From positions 1-64,000 of the forward strand of contig JAPPGE010000069.1 of the NCBI GenBank assembly GCA_028821455.1: a stretch of DNA of 64,000 bases. Reading direction: 5' to 3'. The DNA comes from a bacterium. GTDB taxonomy: Bacteria; Pseudomonadota; Alphaproteobacteria; SP197. The translations under genes and the position numbers were made by a program. Shown in pieces: positions 35,211 through 45,332 of this stretch; the first letter of the stretch is position 1, and each line of letters opens with the position of its first letter. The notes under the pieces were generated by a model, which did not search any database, had not been told where the DNA came from, and worked only from the letters and a program-made list of their open reading frames with translations.

Positions 35211-36278
35211 ATGGTCAAGCCGGTATCGGGAATGCCACGCCGATCGGCGCTCGCGACGGGAGCCGGTGGCATCGTGGCAGCGCTGGTGCCGTCAACACTT
35301 CTGGCTGAAGCCGACCTGACATTCTTCCGCATTGCAACCGGCGGCACAGCCGGGACCTTCTATCCGGTGGGCGCGCTCTTGGCCACGGTCATTTCCGGCC
35401 CGCCGGGAGTGCCGGACTGCGAGGAGGATGGCGGCAGCTGCGTGCCCGGGCTTCTGGCGACGGCCCTGTCGTCGGAAGGCGCGGTCGAGAACATCGGATC
35501 GGTCGTCTCAGGCGATGTGGAATCGGGGTTTTCCCAATCGGATGTCGTGTACTGGGCCTACACAGGGACCGGCATCTTTGCCGGCAGTGAACCCCGGCAG
35601 CAGTTGCGGTTGATCGGCAGCCTCTATCCCGAGGTTATCCACATCGTCATCAGGCGCGATGCCGGCATTGCTTCTGTCCCGGATCTGGCCGGCAAGCGGA
35701 TATCGCTGGATGTCGAGGGGTCGGGGACGCTGGTTGCCGCACGGATCATTCTCGAGTCCTACGGCCTTGGCGACGCCGATCTCGATGTCCGCTACATCAA
35801 GCACGGCCCGGCCGTCTCCATGATGCGAGCGGGCGAACTCGATGGACTCTTCGTCATTGCCGGATATCCAGCCAATTCCGTGTTCGACCTTGTCGAGGAA
35901 GGAATCGCCGATCTCCTGCCGATCCCTGCGGAACATGCGCTTGGCCTCCTGGTCGATCACCCCTTCTTTTCCCTGTCGGTGGTTCCGGAAGGGTCCTATC
36001 CGGGTCTTTCCCATGTCACCACGCTGGCGATCGGCGTGCAGTGGATCGTGACACAAGCCGCGCCTGACGACCTGGTCTACCGGGTCACGCGGGCGCTGTG
36101 GCATCCCAACAACGGGGAGCAACTGGCCTCCGGACTTCCTGCGGCGCGACAGATGAAACTCTCCAATGCACTGCTTGGCGCCGCCGTGCCGTTGCATCCC
36201 GGCGCAGCCGCCTACTACACCGAAGCCGGGCTCGATCTTTCGGACGTTCCGGTAGCGGATTTCATCCCCGATCAGTAG
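35211..36278 (+). CDS. TAXI-family TRAP transporter substrate-binding protein
   Basis: A 355-residue periplasmic binding protein of the TAXI group (TRAP transporter associated extracytoplasmic immunogenic). An RR-containing signal (MPRRSALATGAGGIVAALVPS) leads to ALA-type cleavage near LLAEA. Mature motifs are FRIATGGTAGTFYPVGALLA, SEGAVENIGSVVSGDVESGF and GKRISLDVEGSGT. No dctQM-type membrane subunit is encoded beside it, so the partner is elsewhere. It overlaps the 3' end of the convergent reductase gene by 7 bp. ATG 35211 follows AAGAGGGAAACAGGAG. Confidence 0.88.
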   Translation: MVKPVSGMPRRSALATGAGGIVAALVPSTLLAEADLTFFRIATGGTAGTFYPVGALLATVISGPPGVPDCEEDGGSCVPGLLATALSSEGAVENIGSVVSGDVESGFSQSDVVYWAYTGTGIFAGSEPRQQLRLIGSLYPEVIHIVIRRDAGIASVPDLAGKRISLDVEGSGTLVAARIILESYGLGDADLDVRYIKHGPAVSMMRAGELDGLFVIAGYPANSVFDLVEEGIADLLPIPAEHALGLLVDHPFFSLSVVPEGSYPGLSHVTTLAIGVQWIVTQAAPDDLVYRVTRALWHPNNGEQLASGLPAARQMKLSNALLGAAVPLHPGAAAYYTEAGLDLSDVPVADFIPDQ

Positions 36279-37204
36279 CCGCGGTCGAGGTCAACAACAT
36301 TGATGAAGGGTTCGCCGGTGCGCAGCCGCCGGCAGTTCTCGGCAATCTGGGGAGCGCTGGTCTCGGGCACGGTCAGGGCCGCGATGTGCGGAAAGGTCAG
36401 AATCTTCGGGTGATACCAGAGCGGATGGTCGTCAGGCATGGGTTCCTGGCGCTGGACATCAAGCGTGGCGCCGGCGAGCTGGCCATCGTCGATCGCCCGA
36501 ACGAGATCCTCTTCCACGACATGACCTCCCCGCGCCGCGTTGATGAGAAAGGCTCCCCTCTTCATCCAGGACATCGTGCGGGCATTCAGGATGCCTTCGG
36601 TCTCTCTGGTGAGCGGCAACAGGCAGATCACGACATCACAGGGGGCAAGAAAACTCTCAAGCGCTTCATGTCCGGAATGACAGGTCACCCCATCAATCTC
36701 ATGCGGTGACCTGCTCCATCCCCTGACCCGGTACCCCATCGCCGCGATGACGCGGGCGCAATCCCCGCCAAGCACGCCGAGTCCCAGGATGCCCACCGTG
36801 ACATCACGCGGCAGCGGGACCTTGAGCTCCTCGTAACGCCGCTCCCGGTGGAGCTGGCGGTAGTCTTCCATCCGGCGCAGGTGATCGAGCATGACCATGA
36901 CGCACCAGCCGGTCATCTGCGCGGTCATGGCGGGATCGACAATGCGTGTCAGGGCAACGCCATCGGGAACGAGATGACGGAACCCCATGATATGGTCGAC
37001 GCCTGCGCCAAGGGACATGACGAGCCTGAGGCGGGGAAAACGCGCCAGATCGTCAAGAGGATGGTTCCAGACAAGGGCAGCATCGATGTCTTCGGGGGCG
37101 CCGCTGTCAGGGTGGATGCGAAAATCAATGCCAGGAGAATGGGGTGCGAGACATGCCTTCCACACCGGACCGTCGCTGTGTCCGCTCATGTAGAGAAGTG
37201 CCAT
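36272..37204 (-). CDS. D-2-hydroxyacid dehydrogenase, GhrA-like
   Basis: A 310-residue NAD(P)-dependent reductase resembling glyoxylate/hydroxypyruvate reductase A. The dinucleotide site is VGILGLGVLGGDCARVIAA; the arginine is in LINAARGGHVVEEDL, the acid in LDVQRQEPMPDDHPLW, and the catalytic His in TFPHIAALTVPE. It follows yejF by 18 nt on the same strand and is likely the last gene of the yej operon, though a functional link with peptide import is not obvious. Confidence 0.9.
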   Translation of the reverse strand: MALLYMSGHSDGPVWKACLAPHSPGIDFRIHPDSGAPEDIDAALVWNHPLDDLARFPRLRLVMSLGAGVDHIMGFRHLVPDGVALTRIVDPAMTAQMTGWCVMVMLDHLRRMEDYRQLHRERRYEELKVPLPRDVTVGILGLGVLGGDCARVIAAMGYRVRGWSRSPHEIDGVTCHSGHEALESFLAPCDVVICLLPLTRETEGILNARTMSWMKRGAFLINAARGGHVVEEDLVRAIDDGQLAGATLDVQRQEPMPDDHPLWYHPKILTFPHIAALTVPETSAPQIAENCRRLRTGEPFINVVDLDRGY

Positions 37205-37222
37205 CGTATTTTCCTCCAGAAG

Positions 37223-38844
<1,622 letters not shown>

Positions 38845-38848
<4 letters not shown>

Positions 38849-39888
38849 GACGGCAACTTCCGGGGATCGAAGGCATCGCGTACGGCTTCTCCGGTGAAGG
38901 TGAGGAGAGAGAGCATCAGTGCGACGACGGCAAAGCCCGTCAGCCCGAGCCACGGCGCCTGAAGGTTGTTGCGTCCCTGGTTCAGCAGTTCTCCAAGCGA
39001 AGGCGAACCCGGCGGCAGACCGAATCCGAGGAAATCGAGAGCGGTGAGCGTGGTGATCGAACCATTGAGGATGAAGGGCAGGAAGGTCAGGGTCGACACC
39101 ATGGCGTTGGGGAGCACGTGGCGCACCATGATGACGCTGTCGGTCACTCCCAGTGCCCGCGCCGCCTTGACGTAGTCGAAGTTCCTGGTGCGCAGGAACT
39201 CCGCCCGCACGAGGCCCACGAGCGCCGTCCATGAGAACAGGACAAGGAGACCAAGGAGGGTCCAGAATCCGGGAACGATGACACTCGCCAGAATGATGAG
39301 GATGTAGAGCACGGGTATGCCGCCCCAGACCTCGAGGGCGCGTTGCGCCAGAAGATCGATCCAGCCGCCGTAGTAGCCCTGGACCGCACCGGCAGCGATG
39401 CCGATGACCGAGGAAACGAGTGTCAGGACGAGACCGAAGATGACCGAGAGACGAAAGGCGTAGATGACCCGTGCCGCGACGTCACGGCCCTGATCGTCTG
39501 TTCCCAGCCAGTTTTCGGTCGTCGGAGGCGACGGCGCCGGACTGGGCAGGTCGTAGTTGATGGTGCGATAGTCGTAGGCGATGAGCGGCCATATGATCCA
39601 CCCGTCTGCGGCGTGGATGAGATCCTTGACGAAGGGGTCGCGGTAGTCCGCCTCGGTCTCGAAATCGCCACCGAAGGCAGTCTCCGGATAGACCGTCAGC
39701 ACCGGTACGTGGAGAGCGCCGTCGAACCAGACCGCAAGGGGCCGGTCGTTGGCAATCATCTCTGCCGGCAGGGTGAAGGCGAAAAGGACGAGGAAGATGC
39801 GGAACGACCAGTAGCCGCGCCTGTTGGCCCTGAAGTTGGCCAGGCGCCGCCGCGAGATGGGGTCCAGCCTGTGGCTGCTAAATCTCAT
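38845..39888 (-). CDS. yejE: Peptide/microcin C ABC permease YejE
   Basis: A 347-residue inner-membrane permease (DppC type). It has the long YejE-specific periplasmic insertion after the first helix (NDRPLAVWFDGALHVPVLTV, then YDLPSPAPSPPTTENWLGTD) followed by DDQGRDVAARVIYAFRLSV. The EAA-like coupling loop VRAEFLRTRNFDYVKAARAL meets the ATPase. Starts and stops overlap yejB and yejF by 4 nt each, so the three membrane-complex genes are translationally coupled. Confidence 0.95.
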
Positions 39889-40967
39889 CCGACGTCCCGG
39901 CTCTCGAAGTCGATGCGCGGGTCGACGATGACGTACATCAGGTCGCCAACGAGATTCATGACGAGACCAAGAAGGGTGAAGATATAGAGAGTCGCGAACA
40001 TGACCGGATAATCCCGGTCAATCGCCGCCTCGTAGCCGAGCAGGCCGAGGCCGTCGAGAGAGAAGATGATCTCGATCAGGAGTGCGCCGGTGAAGAGAAT
40101 GCCGATGATGGCCCCGGGAAAGCCGGCGATGATGATCAGCATGCCGTTGCGGAACACATGACCGTAGAGGACCCGCTGCTCGCTCAGCCCCTTGGCGCGT
40201 GCTGTCGTGACGTACTGGCTCCGGATCTGGTCGATGAAGGAGTTCTTGGTGAGCATTGTCAGTGTGGCGAAGCTGCCGATGATGAGGGCCGTCAGGGGCA
40301 GTGCCAGGTGCCAGAAGTAGTCGGCGATCTGTCCCAGGGTGCTCATGTCCTCGAAACCCGGAGAAACGAGACCGCGCAGCGGGAAGAGCTTCCAGTAGGA
40401 TCCGCCGGCGAACAGCACCACGAGAAGGATGGCGAACAGGAATCCCGGGATGGCATACCCCAGGATGATGGTGCCGCTTGTCCACACGTCGAAGGCGCTT
40501 CCGTCACGCCGTGCCTTGGCGATTCCCAGCGGAATGGAGACGATGTAGACGACGATCGTTGTCCATAGTCCAAGGGAAATCGAGACGGGCATCTTTTCGA
40601 TAATGAGATCGACGACGCGCCGGCTCCGGAAGGCGCTCTCTCCGAAGTCGAAGGTGAGATAGTTCTCCATCATCAGGAGGAAGCGTTCGACCGGCGGCTT
40701 GTCGAGACCGTACATCCTTTCGAGTTTCTCGACGAAACCGTCCGGCAGTCCCTGGGCCCCGCGGTAGAGCGATTCGCCTGCGGTCTGAACGTCTCCGCCG
40801 GAGCCTGCGACCCTTGCCGTGGCGCCGACAGCCGTGCCTTCAAGCTCGGCGAGAATGCGTTCGACAGGTCCGCCCGGCACGAACTGCACGATGACGAAGT
40901 TGATCATCATGATGGCGAGCAGCGTCGGGGCGATGAGCAGCAGACGCCGGACAATGTAGGCAAACAT
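39885..40967 (-). CDS. yejB: Peptide/microcin C ABC permease YejB
   Basis: A 360-residue DppB-type permease. The N-terminal helix (YIVRRLLLIAPTLLAIMMIN) is followed by FVIVQFVPGGPVERILAELE and the YejB-characteristic insertion (ARVAGSGGDVQTAGESLYRG). The coupling loop IRSQYVTTARAKGLSEQRVL is intact, and the C-terminus ends MYVIVDPRIDFESRDV. It begins 14 bp after the yejA stop. Confidence 0.95.
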   Translation of the reverse strand: MFAYIVRRLLLIAPTLLAIMMINFVIVQFVPGGPVERILAELEGTAVGATARVAGSGGDVQTAGESLYRGAQGLPDGFVEKLERMYGLDKPPVERFLLMMENYLTFDFGESAFRSRRVVDLIIEKMPVSISLGLWTTIVVYIVSIPLGIAKARRDGSAFDVWTSGTIILGYAIPGFLFAILLVVLFAGGSYWKLFPLRGLVSPGFEDMSTLGQIADYFWHLALPLTALIIGSFATLTMLTKNSFIDQIRSQYVTTARAKGLSEQRVLYGHVFRNGMLIIIAGFPGAIIGILFTGALLIEIIFSLDGLGLLGYEAAIDRDYPVMFATLYIFTLLGLVMNLVGDLMYVIVDPRIDFESRDVG

Positions 40968-40981
40968 GACGCTGCCTTGGG

Positions 40982-42805
40982 TCAGTCGTTTTCAGATCCG
41001 ATCCGTTCCTTGAGGGCCGCATCCCTCCCGGTATCGATCCACCAGGTGTCGAGAACGATGCCATCATCGGAAACGATGTCGGGCTGTCCGAACCTGTCCC
41101 ACCAGGCAACCCGGTCGTAGGTAATGTGCCAGTTGGGGATGACGTAGTGGCCGTGACGCAGCACCCGGTCGAGAACCCGCGCTGCCGTGACGAGTTCAGC
41201 ACGGGTGCCGGCATAGATGAGTTCTTCGATGAGAGCGTCAATCGCCGGACTCCTGATACCGGCAAGGTTGTTGCTTCCGGGAATGTCGGCGGCGGCCGAG
41301 CTCCAGTAGTTTCTCTGTTCATTGCCCGGCGATCGCGACTGACCAAATCCGGTCACCACCATGTCGAAATCGAAATTGTCGAGGCGTTCCTTGTACTGGG
41401 CGGCATCGATGGACCGGATCTCCAGGCGGGCTCCGAGGCGTTCGAGCTGGGCACGGAACGGTTGGAGAATGCGTTCGAACGCCGGCTGGACCATGAGAAA
41501 CTCGATCTCCATCGGTGTTCCGGCGGGGCCGGTCAACACGCCGTCCTGGACCGTCCAGCCGGCCTCTGCAAGTAGGGCCTTTGCCTTGCGCAGATTGGTT
41601 CTGTTGTTGCCCGATCCGTCGGTGACCGGCGGTACGGGCACCTCGCCGAAGACCGCTTCCGGAAGGCCGACGCCATGGCGTTCCAGCAGGACGCGTTCGG
41701 CTTCGTCCGGGGTGCCGCTGGCGGCGAGTTCCGAATTGGAAAAATAGCTCACTGATCGCAGGTACTGTCCGTAGAAGAGGTTCTGGTTGGCCCACTCGAA
41801 GTCGAAGGCAAGGGCGAGCGCCTGGCGGACCTTCGGGTCGGCGAACTTCTCGCGGCGCAGGTTGAAGACGAATCCCTGCATGCCCTGGGGACGGCTGTGC
41901 GCGACCTTCTCGACGATGACCAGGCCGTCGTCGAAGATGCTGCCGCTGTAGGACGTTGCCCAGCGCTTGGAGTTGTTCTCCGAACGGAAGTCGTACTCGT
42001 TAGCCTTGAACGCTTCCATGGCGATGTCGAGGTCGAGATACTCGTCGTAGCGTATTCGATCGAAGTTGTGGAACCCGGCGTTGACCGGAAGATCGGCGCC
42101 CCAGTAGTCCTCATGGCGCTCGTAGGTGATGGAGCGCCCCGGGTCGACATCGATGACCCTGTAGGGTCCGCTTCCCATGGGGAAATCGAGACTGGCTTCC
42201 TCAAACTCCCGGCCCTCGTACCAGTGGCGCGGCAGAATCGGCAGCTCACCCAGAATCAGCGGCAGTTCGACGTTTCCCGGTCCGTCGAAAGTGAAGCGAA
42301 CCCAGCCACCGTCCTCGACGACCGCTTGCGCGACGTTGGCATAGTAGGTTGCATAGAGCGGCAGACCGCTCTCGCGCAGGGTTTCGAGGCTCCAGACCAC
42401 GTCGTCCGCCGTGACCGGCGTGCCGTCGTGCCAGCGCGCTTCAGGGCGCAGGCGGAAGGCGACCCAGGAGTGGTCGTCCGGCACCCGCACGCGGTCGGCC
42501 AGCAGGCCGTAGGCCGCGGTCGGTTCGTCATTCGACTGTTTCAGCAGGGTGTCATAGAGCCTCGACAGACCGGCCGCCTTGCGTCCCCTGAGACTGTAGG
42601 CGTTGAGAGTATCGAAGCCGCCGAAGCCGAAGAAGCGGGCCTCGCCACCTTTCGGTGCGTCAGGATTGACATAGTCGAAGTGACGGAACGCCTCGTCGTA
42701 CTTGAGGTCGCCGTACCGCGAGATTCCGTGGGATTCCCGCACCGTTTCTGCCAGCGCAGACCCCGCTGCCAGCACCAGGACAGCAAGAATGGACACGAGA
42801 CGCAT
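40982..42805 (-). CDS. yejA: Peptide/microcin C ABC substrate-binding protein YejA
   Basis: A 607-residue SBP_bac_5 protein that binds peptides in the periplasm. The Sec signal peptide is MRLVSILAVLVLAAGSALA (cleavage at ALA-ET). Mature motifs include HGISRYGDLKYDEAFRHFDY, VNPDAPKGGEARFFGFGGFD, and a C-terminal NLAGIRSPAIDALIEELIYA. The start at 42805 is set by the signal peptide; an in-frame start 22 codons earlier adds a hydrophilic leader. First gene of yejABEF. Confidence 0.93.
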   Translation of the reverse strand: MRLVSILAVLVLAAGSALAETVRESHGISRYGDLKYDEAFRHFDYVNPDAPKGGEARFFGFGGFDTLNAYSLRGRKAAGLSRLYDTLLKQSNDEPTAAYGLLADRVRVPDDHSWVAFRLRPEARWHDGTPVTADDVVWSLETLRESGLPLYATYYANVAQAVVEDGGWVRFTFDGPGNVELPLILGELPILPRHWYEGREFEEASLDFPMGSGPYRVIDVDPGRSITYERHEDYWGADLPVNAGFHNFDRIRYDEYLDLDIAMEAFKANEYDFRSENNSKRWATSYSGSIFDDGLVIVEKVAHSRPQGMQGFVFNLRREKFADPKVRQALALAFDFEWANQNLFYGQYLRSVSYFSNSELAASGTPDEAERVLLERHGVGLPEAVFGEVPVPPVTDGSGNNRTNLRKAKALLAEAGWTVQDGVLTGPAGTPMEIEFLMVQPAFERILQPFRAQLERLGARLEIRSIDAAQYKERLDNFDFDMVVTGFGQSRSPGNEQRNYWSSAAADIPGSNNLAGIRSPAIDALIEELIYAGTRAELVTAARVLDRVLRHGHYVIPNWHITYDRVAWWDRFGQPDIVSDDGIVLDTWWIDTGRDAALKERIGSEND

Positions 42806-43230
42806 GGCCGACACTCCACAGGACCAAGGGAACGGAGAGTATGGCACGCTGTCATGTCTCGATGAAGGCAACCCGAGGAACGAATGATCACCACGCTGAT
42901 CATGGCAACGTCGTGCACATCCCTCGTGAGAGTCTGTTCACGAGATGGCCGCATGTGCGTTCGGACAGCAGTCCTCCAAGTGTTTTCGGGTTGGTTTGCG
43001 ATACGACAGTCCACACAGGGACACCAACCGGAGTTTCCGCCGGTGGCCACCCGACGATTCCGCTGTGGTTGCATGAGCGCCTGGGCACGTTTTTCCGAGT
43101 CCCGGCACTGGAGTATAGGTGCGATCCTGAATTCCCTGGCGAAAGCAGAGTCGCGGCACCCCTGCCAATGAGTTGATCCCTCGCATCAGGTTGGCCAGGA
43201 GTTGCACGCCGACAGCAGGAAGGAAGAGCG
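42806..43230. other. Divergent intergenic region, 425 bp
   Basis: It lies between the leftward yejA and the rightward photolyase gene. Open frames here show no family or ribosome-binding site. A TATAGG at 43114-43119 with TTTCCG 16 bp upstream is a weak candidate promoter for the photolyase gene. Confidence 0.4.
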
Positions 43231-44742
43231 ATGACGAATGCAGCCGGAGCGCAGTGGGAAGGTCGCGGCAGTGACGCACGACCGGTGCTGGTCTGGTTCC
43301 GGCGCGACCTTCGGCTCGCGGACAACCCGGCGCTCGGGTGGGCCGTCGGGTCCGGACGACCCATCGTTCCGGTGTTTGTCCTGGATGATGAAACGGGCGA
43401 CACCGCGCTCGGCGGCGCATCGCGCTGGTGGCTTCATGGCAGCCTGGAGGCGCTTTCAAACACCCTGGAGCGTCAGGGCAGCCGGCTCGTGCTGCGCCGC
43501 GGCCCCGCGGAGGCGGCCCTCGCCGGGCTGATCGCGGAAACCGGTTGCTCGGCGATCGTCTGGAACAGGCTCTACGAGCCGAAGACCATCGTTCGCGACC
43601 GGTGTATCAAGACCGAGTGCGGGAACCGCGGAATCGAGGCGCGCTCCTTCAACGCTGCGCTGTTGTTCGAGCCCTGGGACATCTGCACGGCCAGCGGAAC
43701 GGCCTATGGTGTCTTCACGCCGTTCTGGCGACGCTGCCTGGAGCACGAATTCGCGGCGCCCGGTGGTGCCTCGCTTCGCCTGCCCACGCCCGGCGCGTGG
43801 CCGCCGGGCGATGCGCTGGAAGACTGGGGGCTGCGCTCGCGGGCCCCGGATTGGGCTGCAGGGCTGCGGGCGACCTGGCAGCCGGGAGAGGCCGCAGCTC
43901 AAGAACGCCTCGACGCGTTTGCCTGCGGCGCCGTCACGCGCTATGGCGACGATCGGGACCGGCCGGGCGATCCGGCTACGAGCATGCTTTCGCCCCACCT
44001 GCGCTTCGGCGAGATCGGGCCTCGCCAGATTGCGGCCGCGATCGGCCCGAGGAAACCTGATGAGGGTAGCGACGCCTTTCTTCGCGAACTCGGCTGGCGG
44101 GAGTTCGCCCACCACCTCCTGTTCCACAATCCCGGCATGGAGCGCAAGAACATGCGCCCGGCCTTCGATCGTCTGGCCTGGCGCGACGATCCGGCCGGGC
44201 TTGAGCGCTGGCAGCGTGGCTGTACCGGCTACCCGCTGGTGGACGCAGGCATGCGGGAACTCTGGGCCACGGGCTGGATGCACAACCGCGTTCGCATGGT
44301 CGCAGCTTCGTTCCTCGCCAAGCATCTGCTGATCGACTGGCGCGCCGGCGCCGAGTGGTTCGTCGACACACTGGTGGATGCCGACCGCGCCAACAACAGT
44401 GCAGGCTGGCAATGGGTGGCAGGCACCGGCGTTGATGCCGCGCCCTACTTCCGCATTTTCAATCCGGTCGCGCAGTCGCGGCGTTTCGACGGGGAAGGAC
44501 GTTACCTGCGGCGCTGGCTTCCCGAACTTGCGGAGTTGCCGGACTCGTTGATTCACGCGCCGTGGACCGCGCCGGCGCCGGTCCTGAAGGCAGCAGGCGT
44601 CAACCTCGGAGACACGTGGCCCTGGCCTGTCGTTGATCATGCGTATGCCCGCAAGCGAGCGCTGGACGCATTGCAGCGTGTGAATCGCCCCGAGGAGTTC
44701 GATGAAACCGCCAGCCCCACGGGTCATGAAGGTACCCGGTAA
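43231..44742 (+). CDS. phrB: Deoxyribodipyrimidine photolyase
   Basis: A class I CPD photolyase of 503 residues that repairs cyclobutane pyrimidine dimers with blue light. The N-terminal antenna domain starts VLVWFRRDLRLADNPALGWA; the FAD domain has LRELGWREFAHHLLFHNPGM, CTGYPLVDAGMRELWATGWM, HNRVRMVAASFLAKHLLIDW, and ANNSAGWQWVAGTGVDAAPY followed by FRIFNPVAQSRRFD. All hallmarks are present and there is no sign of decay. ATG 43231 follows GGAAGGAAG. Confidence 0.95.
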   Translation: MTNAAGAQWEGRGSDARPVLVWFRRDLRLADNPALGWAVGSGRPIVPVFVLDDETGDTALGGASRWWLHGSLEALSNTLERQGSRLVLRRGPAEAALAGLIAETGCSAIVWNRLYEPKTIVRDRCIKTECGNRGIEARSFNAALLFEPWDICTASGTAYGVFTPFWRRCLEHEFAAPGGASLRLPTPGAWPPGDALEDWGLRSRAPDWAAGLRATWQPGEAAAQERLDAFACGAVTRYGDDRDRPGDPATSMLSPHLRFGEIGPRQIAAAIGPRKPDEGSDAFLRELGWREFAHHLLFHNPGMERKNMRPAFDRLAWRDDPAGLERWQRGCTGYPLVDAGMRELWATGWMHNRVRMVAASFLAKHLLIDWRAGAEWFVDTLVDADRANNSAGWQWVAGTGVDAAPYFRIFNPVAQSRRFDGEGRYLRRWLPELAELPDSLIHAPWTAPAPVLKAAGVNLGDTWPWPVVDHAYARKRALDALQRVNRPEEFDETASPTGHEGTR

Positions 44743-44880
44743 CACTCAGGCGGATGATGCCCACGACGGTGCAACGGCCTGAACGTGCCGGTCCTTCCCG
44801 CTCGCTTTCGCAAGGGACATCGGGGTCTCGGCACCGCTACGAGTCCCTGCGCACCGCACGAGGGATCAGACACAGGCCGC

Positions 44881-44940
44881 CGCGAATTCGCTCCCGATGG
44901 AATTCCCGGCACGTTCCGGCCCCTCTCATGTCCTGAAGGC
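44881..44940 (-). pseudogene. Decayed fragment of an SDR gene (direct repeat of 47368-47427)
   Basis: These 60 bp match 47368-47427, inside the intact SDR gene at 46747-47535, at 50 of 60 positions without gaps and in the same orientation. Read on the minus strand in the SDR frame, it gives FRT-stop-EGPERAGNSIGSEFA against SRTREDLERARNAIRSEFA, so it is not coding. Weaker resemblance continues to about 45000 after a one-base shift. A minus-strand AGGAGGAGAG-ATG at 45092 opens only 13 codons and may be a leftover gene start. The rest of 44743-45232 shows no gene. Confidence 0.65.
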
Positions 44941-45232
44941 TCAAGCAGGGCATGCGCCCATGTCGAAAGAGAGAGCCGTCCGTGCTCAGGCCGGGGGTCC
45001 CGATGCGTGTTTCGAGCGGCAACCCCCGAGCCGGCCCATTTCCGGGCGGCTCAGGGCGTTCGCGCCACAAACCGGACTTCGACCATGGTCATCTCTCCTC
45101 CTGATGCAGGAAGCCGAGTTCTTCAAGTTCCGCTGGACGTGGCCGGACGCGTATGATGTTCCCCTCGTGTAGGCTGCGGATCTCCTGCCCGACATGATGT
45201 CGCTGCGTAGCGGGTTTCACCGCATGACAGGG

Positions 45233-45313
45233 TAAGCGCAAGATTGATCAAACGCGCAAGAAATATTGCGCCTATAATTGTAATTTGCGCCAACCGGATC
45301 TATCTTGCGCTTA
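45233..45313 (+). promoter_or_regulatory. AT-rich promoter of the Fic gene with five TTGCGC/GCGCAA boxes
   Basis: Boxes lie at 45236-45241, 45254-45259, 45266-45271, 45285-45290 and 45305-45310. The outer pair extends to a perfect 12-bp inverted repeat (TAAGCGCAAGAT at 45233-45244, ATCTTGCGCTTA at 45302-45313). The second and third form GCGCAAGAAATATTGCGC, also an inverted repeat. A TATAAT at 45273-45278 lies in the middle. This looks like an operator covering the promoter, plausibly bound by the winged-helix domain of the Fic protein itself (inference). Confidence 0.7.
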
Positions 45314-45332
45314 AGGCGAGTGGAGCACAGAA

